Assembly (NCBI GenBank): GCA_963821705.1
Contig: CAWGEV010000008.1
Location: 186,001 to 250,000 of the forward strand
Reading direction: 5' to 3'
DNA: 64,000 bases
From: DASUPK01 sp963821705
GTDB lineage: Bacteria; Actinomycetota; Thermoleophilia; Solirubrobacterales; 70-9
Position 1 is the stretch's first letter; every line of letters begins with the position of its first letter. The notes below the pieces were generated by a model. The model was not told the DNA's origin. It saw only the letters and a program-made list of their open reading frames with translations, and did not search any database. Of the stretch, positions 1-8,036 are shown piece by piece. A program made the translations under genes and the position numbers.

Positions 1-1
1 C

Positions 2-433
2 GACGTGATCGGGCGGACGGCGAAGGTCTTCGAGAAGGTCGTCGTCGGGGTGGTGAACAACCCGGTCCGGAAGGAGAAGACGCTCTTCACCGCCGAGGAG
101 CGCAAGCAGTTCATCGAGGACGCGACCGCGGACATGGGCAACGTCGAGGTCGGGATCATGAGCAACCTGCTGGTGGAGTTCGCGCGGGAGCACGGGGCGA
201 CCGCGGTGATCAAGGGTCTCCGGGCGATCTCGGACTTCGAGTACGAGTTCGAGATGAACCAGCTCAACCGCAAGCTGGCCCCGGAGATCGAGTCCATGTA
301 CATCTTCGCCTCGGCCCACTACAGCTTCCTCTCCTCGACCGGGGTCAAGGAGATCGCGACCTTCGGGGGCGACGTCGGCGATCTGGTCCCGGCCCCGGTT
401 GCAAAAGCGCTTGCGGAACGGCTGGCTCGTTGA
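2..433 (+). CDS. coaD: Phosphopantetheine adenylyltransferase, 5'-truncated by window edge
   Basis: Transfers AMP from ATP to 4'-phosphopantetheine, the penultimate step of coenzyme A synthesis in the cytosol. The reading frame is open from the first base, so the N-terminal P-loop-like part (about 20 residues, with the PGTFDP..GH motif) lies outside the window. Visible family motifs are RAISDFEYE in the middle and SSTGVKEIA near the C-terminus; about 143 residues are present against a usual length near 160. The GTG at position 5 is internal, not the start. It lies 100 bp upstream of the DivIVA-like gene, as is common in actinobacteria. No frameshift is seen. Confidence 0.95.
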   Translation, partial: DVIGRTAKVFEKVVVGVVNNPVRKEKTLFTAEERKQFIEDATADMGNVEVGIMSNLLVEFAREHGATAVIKGLRAISDFEYEFEMNQLNRKLAPEIESMYIFASAHYSFLSSTGVKEIATFGGDVGDLVPAPVAKALAERLAR

Positions 434-533
434 GGCCGTCATGCGTGGTGGGTGGGCAGGAGCTTGCAATCCGGCCCAGAAGGAGCAACCGGGGCCCCTC
501 GGTTGGGCCGATGCGTAAGCTTTAGCGACCTCA

Positions 534-1001
534 ATGGACGTTCTAGTACTCATCGACAAGCTCGACGACCTGGTCCACAACGCGCGGCCGGTGCCGCTCA
601 CGGATCAGGTTCGCGTCGACCGCGAGGAGATCTATGACCTCCTCGATCAAATGCGCGCGACGATTCCCGAGGAGATCAAGCAGGCCCGCTGGATCGTCAA
701 GGAGCGCCAGGAGATGCTCGCCGAGGCGAAGCGGGAGGCCGAGCGGATCGTCAAGGAGGCCCGCGAGCAGCAGGCCCGCCTCGTCGCGAACGAGGAGATC
801 ACCCGCCAGGCAGAGCGCGCCGCCGAGGAGATCGTCGAGGAGGCGCGCGAGCGCGAGCGCGAGATCCGTCTCGGCGCCGAGGACTACGCGGACGACATCC
901 TCTCGACCCTCGAGGTCAACCTCCAGAAGTTCCTGCAGGCCGTGCAGCGCGGCCGCGACCGGCTCCAGGGCCGGGAGCGCGAGCCGTCAGAGATTGGCTA
1001 G
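534..1001 (+). CDS. DivIVA-like coiled-coil protein (SepIVA-type)
   Basis: A 155-residue acidic and basic coiled-coil protein. Residues 1-20 resemble the short N-terminal segment of the DivIVA/SepIVA group (MDVLVLIDKLDDLV), and residues 45-135 are a nearly uninterrupted Glu/Arg/Ala-rich helix. Mycobacterial SepIVA, encoded beside the DUF177, rnc and smc genes, takes part in division and envelope growth, and this gene sits at the head of the same cluster. It is shorter than mycobacterial SepIVA. There is no signal peptide or membrane segment, so a cytosolic scaffold is expected. The cell-division role is inferred from family and neighbourhood; the overlapping ORFs in other frames are low-complexity shadows. 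Confidence 0.7.
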   Translation: MDVLVLIDKLDDLVHNARPVPLTDQVRVDREEIYDLLDQMRATIPEEIKQARWIVKERQEMLAEAKREAERIVKEAREQQARLVANEEITRQAERAAEEIVEEAREREREIRLGAEDYADDILSTLEVNLQKFLQAVQRGRDRLQGREREPSEIG

Positions 1002-1002
1002 C

Positions 1003-1019
1003 CGCTCCATTTAGGAGCG
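1003..1019. other. Short hairpin after the DivIVA-like gene
   Basis: A 6-bp perfect stem (CGCTCC / GGAGCG) with a 5-base ATTTA loop lies directly behind the stop codon. There is no T-tract, so termination is possible but not shown. Confidence 0.3.
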
Positions 1020-1122
1020 AAGGGCCAAGCCCGAAGCGACTTGCCCTGGGCGGCGACGGCAATCTCGCCTGATGGCGAAGCCGTCAATAGTCTCCGCTCC
1101 GTATCCAACGGAAGGAGTCGGC

Positions 1123-1827
1123 ATGGGCGAGCGCTGGTTCACCGAGGAGGAGCTGGCCGACATGGCTCGGCCGACGATGGACCGGGCGATCGAGGCGATC
1201 GACGCCGGCGACACCGAATCCGCCAAGCAGCTCTGCGAGGGGATGAAGCACGAGTCGCAGTTCATGCACGATCTGCTGGTCGACGGCACCGCGGGCTTGA
1301 TCTCCTTCATCAAGGAGAAGCTCGGTGACGAGGGCGTGCGGGAGGCCTGGGAGTGGAGCCTGGAGCGCAGCTGGAAGCGAGCCGTGGAGAAGATCTCGGA
1401 AGCCGACCGGAAGGCGATCGCCCATTCGCTGGCGGCGACGTGGCGCGCGCACTCGACCAGCGGGGTCGGACCGAACCCCGGCGCGTTCGAGATCGGCGAG
1501 GACGAGGAGAAGCTGACCTTCACCATGAATCCCTGTGGCTCGGGCCAGCGCCTCTGGCGCAACCGGCGCTACGGGCCCGACGGGTGGGGGCTGACCGACG
1601 AAGCGCACGACTGGTCCTATGGCCGCAAGGGGTTCCCCCTCTACTGCACCCATTGCGCGTTCATGAACGAGCTCGGACCGATCAACTGGATCGGCTATCC
1701 CGTCTATCCGTCCGACCCGCCCGAGGATTTCGACCGGGATCCGTGCACCTGGTACTGGTACAAGGACCCGGCCGACATCCCGGAGCGTCACTGGGAGCGC
1801 TACGGGCTGGAGCGCAGCGCCGGTTGA
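1123..1827 (+). CDS. Conserved hypothetical protein with C-terminal Cys motifs
   Basis: I do not recognise this 234-residue protein with certainty. The start is the ATG at 1123, five bases after a strong AAGGAG; the ATG at 1072 would add 17 poorly supported residues. The N-terminal half is helical and charged (MGERWFTEEELADMARP). The C-terminal half has NPCGSGQRLWR followed by FPLYCTHCAFMNE, a Cys-x-x-Cys arrangement that could bind a metal or act in redox or hydrolytic chemistry. A relation to the L-2-amino-thiazoline-4-carboxylate hydrolase-like families is possible but unproven. Its stop overlaps the TTG start of the phosphotransferase, suggesting translational coupling and a joint role. 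Confidence 0.6.
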   Translation: MGERWFTEEELADMARPTMDRAIEAIDAGDTESAKQLCEGMKHESQFMHDLLVDGTAGLISFIKEKLGDEGVREAWEWSLERSWKRAVEKISEADRKAIAHSLAATWRAHSTSGVGPNPGAFEIGEDEEKLTFTMNPCGSGQRLWRNRRYGPDGWGLTDEAHDWSYGRKGFPLYCTHCAFMNELGPINWIGYPVYPSDPPEDFDRDPCTWYWYKDPADIPERHWERYGLERSAG

Positions 1828-2819
1828 GGGCCGATGAGGTCGAGGAGCTTCTCACCGAGGTGCTCGGCGAGGACCCCGGCGAAATCGCCCTGACGCCGAT
1901 TCCCGGCGGCGCCTCGCGCGAGACCTGGCTGCTGGAGGGCGAGCGCGGACGGTGGGTCCTGCGGCGCGATCCGGAGGGGTCGGTGTCGCTCGTGCCGATC
2001 CACGACGAATTCGCCCTGATCGCCCGCGCCCGGGACGCCGGTGTCCCCGTGCCCGAGCCCCTCGCCCTGGAACCCGCCGGTGGGCGGCTGGGGACCGACG
2101 GGATGCTGATGTCGTTCGTCGAGGGCACCTCCGTGGCGCCCCGCATTCTCCGCAAGCCGGAGTTCGAGACCGCTCGCTCCCGCCTGACGGCGCAGCTGGG
2201 CGAGGCGCTGGCCCGCATCCACTCGGTCGACAGGTCGGAGCTCGCCGGCGCCCTGCCGGATCCGGGAGATGACCCTGCGATCGACCAGATCGCCGAGTGG
2301 GAGCGCCATCTCGATGAGATCGGCGAGCCCCTGCCGGCCGTGGAGCTCGGGATCCGATGGCTGCGAGCCAACGCGCCCGAGCCTTCGGAGCCCCGCCTCG
2401 TGCACGGCGACTTCCGCCTGGGCAACTTCATCGTGGATGAGGGCGGCCTGGCGGCGGTGATCGACTGGGAGCTTTCGCACATCGGTGACCCGGCCGAGGA
2501 CATCGGCTGGATCTGCATTCGCTCCTGGCGCTTCGGCGAAGACGACAAGCCCGTCGCCGGCGTCGGTCAGCTCGACGAGTTCCTCTCCGCCTACCAGTCG
2601 GCCGGAGGGGCGCCGGTCGACCGCGACAGGATCCGCTACTGGGAGGCCTTCGGCAACGTCAAGTGGGCGGTGATCTGCGCCCGCCAGGCCCATGATCACC
2701 TCACCGGCGCCCGGCGGAGCCACGAGCTCGCCTCGCTCGGCCGCCGGATCTGCGAGCCGGAGTGGGACCTGTTGCAGCTGATTGCGACCCCCGGACGCGA
2801 AGCCGAGGAGGTCGCCTGA
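1824..2819 (+). CDS. Aminoglycoside phosphotransferase-like (APH/ACAD10-type) kinase
   Basis: A 331-residue member of the APH kinase-like family. Visible are the N-terminal lobe (IPGGASRETWLL), the Brenner-type catalytic loop LVHGDFRLGNFIVD around residue 195, and the metal-binding AVIDWELSHIGDP that follows. In actinobacteria such proteins next to DUF6285 and acyl-CoA enzymes are thought to phosphorylate hydroxyacyl or similar substrates (ACAD10-like), not antibiotics. The likely start is TTG at 1824, overlapping the upstream stop (TTGA); no ATG or GTG fits the domain start. The DUF6285 gene follows after one base. The substrate cannot be read from the sequence. Confidence 0.85.
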   Translation: MRADEVEELLTEVLGEDPGEIALTPIPGGASRETWLLEGERGRWVLRRDPEGSVSLVPIHDEFALIARARDAGVPVPEPLALEPAGGRLGTDGMLMSFVEGTSVAPRILRKPEFETARSRLTAQLGEALARIHSVDRSELAGALPDPGDDPAIDQIAEWERHLDEIGEPLPAVELGIRWLRANAPEPSEPRLVHGDFRLGNFIVDEGGLAAVIDWELSHIGDPAEDIGWICIRSWRFGEDDKPVAGVGQLDEFLSAYQSAGGAPVDRDRIRYWEAFGNVKWAVICARQAHDHLTGARRSHELASLGRRICEPEWDLLQLIATPGREAEEVA

Positions 2820-2820
2820 C

Positions 2821-3180
2821 GTGGGGCAGGATCGACCGACAGCCCCCGAGCTCCTCGAGTCCGTCGCCGAGTACCTGTTCGGTGAGCTGCGGCCCGAGGT
2901 GCCGCGCGAACAGCGCTTCAAGGTGCTGGTCGCGGCCAACGTCTGCGCGGTGGTGGCGCGCGAGATCCGGGCCGGAGACGAACCGGATGAGGCCGACCTG
3001 GCTCTGTTCAACGAGCTGCTGGGCGAGCAGGTGAGCGACGCCCATGCTGCAGCCGCCGAGCTCTCCCGCCGGCTGCGCGAGGGCGAGCTGGACGACCGGA
3101 TCGAGGAGCTCGCGCCGAGGCTCGAGGAGCACGTCCGCCGCAAGCTGGACATCGCCCGGCCCGGGTACGCCGACGGCTAG
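2821..3180 (+). CDS. DUF6285 domain protein
   Basis: A 119-residue protein whose N-terminal helix (PTAPELLESVAEYLFGEL) and following RFKVLVAANVCAVVAREI match the DUF6285 family as I remember it, which is typically encoded next to APH-type phosphotransferases and acyl-CoA dehydrogenases. The function is unknown; the gene pairing suggests it assists the kinase. GTG at 2821 is chosen because it begins one base after the kinase stop; the ATG at 2782 would overlap the kinase C-terminus by 38 bases. The stop TAG overlaps the stop of the convergent SDR gene through the palindrome CTAG. Confidence 0.75.
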   Translation: MGQDRPTAPELLESVAEYLFGELRPEVPREQRFKVLVAANVCAVVAREIRAGDEPDEADLALFNELLGEQVSDAHAAAAELSRRLREGELDDRIEELAPRLEEHVRRKLDIARPGYADG

Positions 3181-3884
3181 TCCCGTCGATCGGAACCGAG
3201 CGTGAACGTGTTGAGCCCGGCGCCGCCGTCGACCGCGATCTCCTGCCCGGTCACCTGGGCGGCCTCCTCCGAGCAGAGGTAGGCGACGGTCGCCGCGATC
3301 TCGGCCGGCTCGACCATCCGGCCCGAGGGGAGCAGCGGCTTCAGGCGCTCGAGGATCTCCTCGGGCATCGCCCGGACCTTCTCGGTCGCCACCATCCCCG
3401 GAAGGACCGCGTTGGCGGTGATCCCGTGGTGCACGTTCTCGGCGGCGAGCGTCTTCACCATTCCGAGGAGGCCCGCCTTGGAGGCCGAGTAGGCGACCTG
3501 GCCCCGCAGGCCGGACTTGGCCGCGCCCGACGAGATCGCGACGATCCTTCCCCAGCCGCGCGAGCGCATGCCGGGGAGACAGGCCTGGACGCTCCGGAAG
3601 GCCCCGGTCAGGTTGACGTCGATGTCCCCGTCCCATTGCTCCGGAGACATCTTGTGCGCGGGGGCGAGCGTGTCCGTGATCGCCGCATTGGTCACGCAGA
3701 CGTCGATCTCCGGGAGGTCGGGCACCTGCTCGGTGGCGAGGTCGAGCTGAAGATCGCAGCCCTCGTCCCGGTCGAGTGTCGTGACCTCCATGCCCTCGGC
3801 GCGAAGCCGCTCGGCGATCGCGGCGCCGATTCCGCGCGCGGCGCCGGTGACCAGGGCTCGGCGGGGCTCCCCGGGCCCGCTCAT
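3177..3884 (-). CDS. Short-chain dehydrogenase/reductase (FabG-like)
   Basis: A 235-residue classical SDR. Visible are the NAD(P)-binding TGAARGIG near residue 13, the structural NAAIT (NAG-like) at about 66, the catalytic Ser in VAISSGAA, Tyr-x-x-x-Lys as YSASK at about 132, and the C-terminal VDGGAGLN typical of FabG-type 3-oxoacyl reductases. It probably reduces or oxidises a 3-hydroxyacyl substrate together with the enoyl-CoA hydratase just upstream, whose stop overlaps this ATG (ATGA), which implies coupling. The acidic residue after the second strand (TLDRDEG) suggests NAD preference. The precise substrate is unknown. Confidence 0.88.
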   Translation of the reverse strand: MSGPGEPRRALVTGAARGIGAAIAERLRAEGMEVTTLDRDEGCDLQLDLATEQVPDLPEIDVCVTNAAITDTLAPAHKMSPEQWDGDIDVNLTGAFRSVQACLPGMRSRGWGRIVAISSGAAKSGLRGQVAYSASKAGLLGMVKTLAAENVHHGITANAVLPGMVATEKVRAMPEEILERLKPLLPSGRMVEPAEIAATVAYLCSEEAAQVTGQEIAVDGGAGLNTFTLGSDRRD

Positions 3885-4735
3885 CGGAGATCCGTCTCGT
3901 GGGTCCCCGCCCGCCCGGCATCGGTCTTCTCGTAGAAGCGGCCGAGCAGCTGCGAGGTCTCGTCCGGGTCTGCGCATGTGTAGGCGTTCCAGGCCTCGTT
4001 CCGCAGCTGCTCGTCGAGGGTCTTCCCGACCGTGTCGAGGATCGTCTGCTTCGCGGAGCGCACGGCACGCTGGGAGTTCCGGAGGATCTGGCGGCCGACC
4101 GTCTCGGCCTCCGCGAGCAGGCGCTCGTGCGGAACGACCTTCGAGACGAGGTTGCATTGGAGCGCGCGGTGGGCGTCGATCGGCTCGGCGGTGAGCAGCA
4201 TCTCGAGCGCGATCCCCGTGCCGCAGGTGTTGACGAGGCGAACGATGCCGCCGTCGCCGTGGTGGAAGCCGCGTCGCGCCTCGAAGGAGCCGAACATGGC
4301 GCGGTCGGACGCGATCCGGATGTCGCAGGCGAGCGCCGTCTCCAGACCCCCGGCGAGCGCCCAGCCGTTGATCGCGCCGATGATCGGCTTGTAGATCCGG
4401 TGCTGGCCGCGCGTGAAGCCGTTGAGCCCGAGCTCGACGATCTCGCGAATGTCGTGCGGGCGGCCGTCGACGACGATCGGCGGGATGTACTCCTTCAGGT
4501 CGGCCCCGGCGCAGAACGCGTCGCCCGCGCCGGTCAGGATCGCGACGTCGACGGAGTCGTCCGCGGCGAAGTCGGCCCAGGCGGCGATCATCAGGCGGTG
4601 AACCTCGGGGCTCACGGCGTTGCGGGCCTCGGGGCGGTTGATCGTGAGGTAGGCGATCCGGTCCCGCTTCTCGTAGAGGACGACGCCCTCGTCGGCGGAT
4701 GGTGGCGGGCCGGGGCGCTCGGGGTTGTGATTCAT
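3881..4735 (-). CDS. Enoyl-CoA hydratase/isomerase family protein
   Basis: A 284-residue crotonase-fold enzyme. Residues 50-75 carry the first oxyanion-hole segment (DAFCAGADLKEY) and residues 125-145 the second (GWALAGGLETALACDIRIAS), followed by FGSFEARRGFHHGDGG where the active-site Glu region lies. It would hydrate or isomerise an enoyl-CoA in beta-oxidation or a related pathway. It is the first gene of a two-gene unit with the SDR (4-base overlap). The start is the ATG at 4735; the ORF extends upstream without homology. The segment VVDGRPHDIREIVELGLNG enlarges the usual loop after the first oxyanion segment and may shape substrate choice. Confidence 0.88.
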   Translation of the reverse strand: MNHNPERPGPPPSADEGVVLYEKRDRIAYLTINRPEARNAVSPEVHRLMIAAWADFAADDSVDVAILTGAGDAFCAGADLKEYIPPIVVDGRPHDIREIVELGLNGFTRGQHRIYKPIIGAINGWALAGGLETALACDIRIASDRAMFGSFEARRGFHHGDGGIVRLVNTCGTGIALEMLLTAEPIDAHRALQCNLVSKVVPHERLLAEAETVGRQILRNSQRAVRSAKQTILDTVGKTLDEQLRNEAWNAYTCADPDETSQLLGRFYEKTDAGRAGTHETDLR

Positions 4736-4872
4736 GGCGACTCCTCGGTCGGGGGTTGGGGTCGATCGTATGGGCGCCCGTTGCGGAGGAGGCTCGATCT
4801 GCCGTAAGTTGCTCGCGACACGACGCAAGGGCGTCATGTCCGACAGCCTCCTCGGGAGGCAGAGGGAGAACG

Positions 4873-5355
4873 ATGAAGCGTTTACGCAAGCAAATGAGCT
4901 TCGCCAACGTGATGTCGGTCACCGCCGTGTTCATCGCGCTGGGGGGAGCCGCCTATGCCGGAACGAAGATCAACGGCAAGTCGATCAAGAACGGCTCGAT
5001 TCCGGCGGGCAAGCTGAAGGCCAACGTGCTGACCGGGCTCGACAAGTGCCCGAGCTCGGCGCCGACCAACACTAACGGCATCTGCTACAGCGCGTTCAGA
5101 ACGCAGGGGCCGATTGGGACATCGCGGCCCGTGATTGCGCCCGAAGGGGCTTCGCCTGCCGGATCTCGGTGAGGGCCTCTTGATCACGAACAAGGTGAGT
5201 GCTGCCGTATCTGTGGACGACCGACGTTGCCGAACGTCAGTCCGAGAGTCTTCGAGTGATCGTTCGGACGGACGACACCGTCTTCAGCCGCATCGCGATC
5301 GAGGCCGAAGGCGGGGCCGGTCGCGTACGTCTGCGTGATCAACGCGACGAACTAG
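4873..5355 (+). CDS. Exported 'ALGG' small protein, frameshifted
   Basis: The intact N-terminus has a basic start, then a signal or anchor segment (NVMSVTAVFIALGGAAYAG, residues 12-30), followed by KINGKSIKNGSIPAGKLKAN, a pattern common in secreted proteins of Solirubrobacterales. The first stop is at 5172, but the remaining family domain continues in other frames: a Cys-containing RLPDLGEGLL segment near 5140, then LWTTDVAERQSES from about 5206, and a C-terminal YVCVINATN ending at the TAG of 5353-5355. At least four single-base shifts (about 5105, 5135, 5195 and 5325) are needed to join them. The function is unknown; an extracytoplasmic, disulfide-bonded protein is inferred. Confidence 0.65.
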
Positions 5356-5385
5356 GCGGTATTGGACGCGGGCCTTCGGGCTCGC

Positions 5386-5928
5386 TCAGTCGTAGGTTGC
5401 GCGGACGACCGCAAGGTCGTCCGCGCGCCACGTCACCTCGCCGCCGCACCACTCGGCGAGCTCCTCGGCGGTGTCGGGGAAGTCGAACTCCGGCTCGATC
5501 GGGGTCACCTGCTTCTCCGCCTTGACGACGTCCCCGATCACCAGCGCCCGCGACTGCTCGCGGACGCGGCGGAACAGCGACCGCTTGCCGTCGTCCTTCA
5601 GGTGGTGCACCGAGAGCACCGAGATGACCAGGTCCCAGGGCCCGTCCGGCAGGGGGTCCTCCATGCGGGCGAGCTGGACATCGTCGTACTCCTCCCGAAG
5701 GCGGTAGACCATGTCCGGGCTCGAGTCGAGCCCGATCACCCAGGCGTCCGGATAGGACTCGAGCAGGACCCGGGTCGTCTCGCCGGTGCCCATTCCAAGC
5801 TCGAGGACTCGGCCCGGTGCGAAGGGGATCGCATCGACGGCCGCCCGCTGGAGCTCGTCGTAGCGCGGGACCTCCGCCCGGATCTCCTCCAGGTAGGTCT
5901 CGGGGTTCCAGTGGAATTGAGCTTGCAT
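5386..5928 (-). CDS. Class I SAM-dependent methyltransferase
   Basis: A 180-residue Rossmann-fold methyltransferase. Motif I is RVLELGMGTGETTRV at about residues 40-54, motif II ends in the acidic GLDSS, and the motif IV region is WDLVISVLSVHHLKDD. The N-terminal WNPETYLEEIRAEVPRY is typical of small 'methyltransferase domain 25'-type enzymes. The substrate is unknown. The gene is a single reverse-strand unit between the broken exported-protein gene and the DUF177 operon, and its start faces the DUF177 start across a gap of only about 24 bases, so promoters must overlap there. No frameshifts. Confidence 0.85.
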   Translation of the reverse strand: MQAQFHWNPETYLEEIRAEVPRYDELQRAAVDAIPFAPGRVLELGMGTGETTRVLLESYPDAWVIGLDSSPDMVYRLREEYDDVQLARMEDPLPDGPWDLVISVLSVHHLKDDGKRSLFRRVREQSRALVIGDVVKAEKQVTPIEPEFDFPDTAEELAEWCGGEVTWRADDLAVVRATYD

Positions 5929-5952
5929 GGCGCCTCGCTACCCTCGAAGCGA

Positions 5953-6474
5953 GTGTATGCGGAAGGCGGAATCGTCGATCTGGAGCGCCTGGCGCTCTCC
6001 TCGGGAGAGGCCCGCGCTCTCGATCTGGAGGTCGGCCTCGAGCCGATCGAGCTGGGCGGCCAGACCTACCGGGCGGCCGGCGGCGGCCGCGAGGCCCGCC
6101 TCGACGTCTCCCGGACCAGCACCGGCTACGCGCTCCGCCTCCGCTTCGACACGGAGCTGACCGGCCCGTGCGTCCGGTGCCTGGAGCCGGCCCTAAACAG
6201 GATCGAGATCGACGCTCGCGAGGTCGACCAGCCGGCGACCCGGGACGAGGAGCTGACCAGCCCCTATGTCACCGACGGCGATCTCGATGTCGACCGCTGG
6301 GCCAACGACGCGCTCGTCCTGGCCCTTCCCGACCAGGTTCTCTGCCGGCCCGACTGCTCCGGCCTCTGCCCGGTCTGCGGCGAGTCGCTGAACGACGTGG
6401 ACCCCGAGGCGCACCGGCACGAGACCGGCGGTGACCCCCGGATGGCGAAGCTCAGGGATCTGAAGCTGGAATAG
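5953..6474 (+). CDS. DUF177 (YceD) family protein
   Basis: A 173-residue protein of the YceD/DUF177 family, almost always encoded next to rpmF and implicated in 23S rRNA metabolism or ribosome assembly. Two Cys-rich elements are visible: GPCVRCLEP near residue 75 and CRPDCSGLCPVCGESL near 131-146, likely a zinc site. The GTG at 5953 is chosen as the first start compatible with the family N-terminus; upstream extension lies inside the divergent methyltransferase gene. rpmF follows after 16 bases, consistent with one transcript DUF177-rpmF-plsX-acpP-rnc. Confidence 0.85.
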   Translation: MYAEGGIVDLERLALSSGEARALDLEVGLEPIELGGQTYRAAGGGREARLDVSRTSTGYALRLRFDTELTGPCVRCLEPALNRIEIDAREVDQPATRDEELTSPYVTDGDLDVDRWANDALVLALPDQVLCRPDCSGLCPVCGESLNDVDPEAHRHETGGDPRMAKLRDLKLE

Positions 6475-6490
6475 CTATCCTGCCCCGCTC

Positions 6491-6715
6491 ATGGCGGTCC
6501 CCAAGAAGCGACAGTCGAGAACGCGGCGCGACAAGCGGCGCGCCCAGCACAAGGTCTCGGCCCCGCGGCTGAACAAGTGCCCGCGCTGCCACAGCCCGCG
6601 CCTGCCGCACCGGGTCTGCCCGACCTGCGGCACCTACGCCGGGCGTGAGGTGATCCGCCACGAGGCGCCCGAGGCCACCACTCCTCAGGCCGAGCAGCCC
6701 TCGCCCCAGGACTAG
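6491..6715 (+). CDS. rpmF: 50S ribosomal protein L32
   Basis: A 74-residue protein starting MAVPKKRQSRTRRDKRRA, the standard L32 N-terminus, with a zinc-ribbon of four cysteines (CPRCHSPRLPHRVCPTCG). This is therefore the zinc-binding (C+) form of L32. The C-terminal 15 residues (rich in Ala, Thr, Pro and Glu) are an extra acidic tail. It lies between DUF177 and plsX as in most bacteria, linking ribosome supply to lipid synthesis. A TATCCT hexamer 9 bases before the ATG could be an internal promoter, which would make the transcript nearly leaderless. Confidence 0.97.
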   Translation: MAVPKKRQSRTRRDKRRAQHKVSAPRLNKCPRCHSPRLPHRVCPTCGTYAGREVIRHEAPEATTPQAEQPSPQD

Positions 6716-6721
6716 ACGGCC

Positions 6722-7750
6722 ATGCCCGCGCCCGTCGCCCTCGACGGCTATGGGACCGACGGCGGCCCCGAGATCGTGCTCCAAGGGGCGCGGCTCGCCG
6801 CAGCCGATGGCATTCCGGTGCGCGTCTACGGGCCGGGCTCCCTCGAGGCTCCCGCCGGCGTCGAGCTCGAGCCGACGACGGAGTGGATCGGCAACGAGGC
6901 CGAGCCGGTGCGAGCGGTGCGCTCGACCCCCGAGGCCTCGGTCGTCCGCGCCGCGACGGCGGTCGCGGGTGGCGACTGCAGCAGCCTGGTCAGCGCGGGC
7001 TCGACCGGCGCGACGATGACCGCGGCCCTGTTCGCGCTGAAGCGCGCGCAGGGCGTCCACCGGCCCGCCCTCGCGGTGCAGATCCCGGTGCCGGAGTCCG
7101 ACGGGCCGCCGCTCCTCTTCCTCGACTGCGGCGCGAACACCGACGTCCGCCCGCAGCACCTCATCCAGTTCGCCTTCCTCGGCTCGGCCTTCAGCAGCGC
7201 CGTTCTCGGAGTCGACAACCCGCGCGTGGCCCTGCTGTCCGTCGGCGAGGAGCAGAAGAAGGGCCGCTTCGACGTCGTCGAGGCGCACGAGGCTCTGGCC
7301 GAGGCCGACGGGGTGCGCTTCATCGGAAACCTCGAGGGCCGCGACCTGCTCACCGGCGAGGCGGACGTGGTCGTCACGGACGGCTTCACCGGCAACGTCA
7401 CCCTGAAGACGGTCGAGGGCACCGCGAAGGCCGTCGCCGACGCCGTGCGCCGGGCGGCCCGCTCCGGTGCCCTGGCCTCCGCCGGCGGCCTGCTGCTCCG
7501 ACCCGCGCTGGGCGGGCTCCGCCGGAGCATGGACCCGAACTCCGTCGGCGGCGCGATCCTGCTCGGGTTGCGCGGCGTCGCGGTCGTCGCCCACGGCAGC
7601 TCGACTCCGGAGGGGATCGCGAATGCCGTCCGGCTCGCGGACCGCGCCGTGCGCGAGCGGGCCGTGGAGCGCACTGGCGAGCTCCTGGAGGCCTCGGGTG
7701 CAACTCGGGACGCTCTGCGCGAGACGCCGTCGGGAACGGCTGAGGGATAG
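6722..7750 (+). CDS. plsX: Phosphate acyltransferase PlsX
   Basis: Makes acyl-phosphate from acyl-ACP for phosphatidic acid synthesis; a peripheral membrane enzyme. The 342-residue length fits the family. The N-terminal ALDGYGTDGGPEIVLQGA, central SAGSTGATMTAALF and LLFLDCGANTDVRPQHL are the recognisable PlsX blocks, and DGFTGNVTLKTVEGTAKAV lies in the last third. It is transcribed with rpmF (6-base gap) and acpP (6-base gap), whose product carries its acyl substrate. No frameshifts. Confidence 0.96.
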   Translation: MPAPVALDGYGTDGGPEIVLQGARLAAADGIPVRVYGPGSLEAPAGVELEPTTEWIGNEAEPVRAVRSTPEASVVRAATAVAGGDCSSLVSAGSTGATMTAALFALKRAQGVHRPALAVQIPVPESDGPPLLFLDCGANTDVRPQHLIQFAFLGSAFSSAVLGVDNPRVALLSVGEEQKKGRFDVVEAHEALAEADGVRFIGNLEGRDLLTGEADVVVTDGFTGNVTLKTVEGTAKAVADAVRRAARSGALASAGGLLLRPALGGLRRSMDPNSVGGAILLGLRGVAVVAHGSSTPEGIANAVRLADRAVRERAVERTGELLEASGATRDALRETPSGTAEG

Positions 7751-7756
7751 GCGATA

Positions 7757-8014
7757 ATGACGGCGATGGAACGTGAAGAGGTGATGACGCTCGTCCGCAA
7801 CCACCTGAGCACCGAGCTCGAGGTCGCGCCGGAGAAGATCCAGCCCGGGACGCGGTTCAGGGAGGATCTCGACGCCGACTCGCTCGATCTCTACGAGCTC
7901 GTCATGGAGCTCGAGGATCGCTACGGGATCCGCGTGAGCGAGGAGGAGGCGGCCGACATCGAGACGGTCGGCGACGCGGTCGACTTCGTCTGCGCCAGGG
8001 TCCCCGCAGGCTAG
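7757..8014 (+). CDS. acpP: Acyl carrier protein
   Basis: An 85-residue acidic four-helix carrier of fatty-acyl chains. The phosphopantetheine attachment Ser lies in the motif DLDADSLDLYELVMELE at about residue 41. Two starts are possible, ATG 7757 and ATG 7766. The hexamer GATAAT (7752-7757) sits eight bases before the second, so a leaderless transcript from 7766 is conceivable. It is placed between plsX, which uses acyl-ACP, and rnc, the common bacterial order. Confidence 0.95.
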   Translation: MTAMEREEVMTLVRNHLSTELEVAPEKIQPGTRFREDLDADSLDLYELVMELEDRYGIRVSEEEAADIETVGDAVDFVCARVPAG

Positions 8015-8036
8015 GGGGAGGCGGCGATCTGATCGG

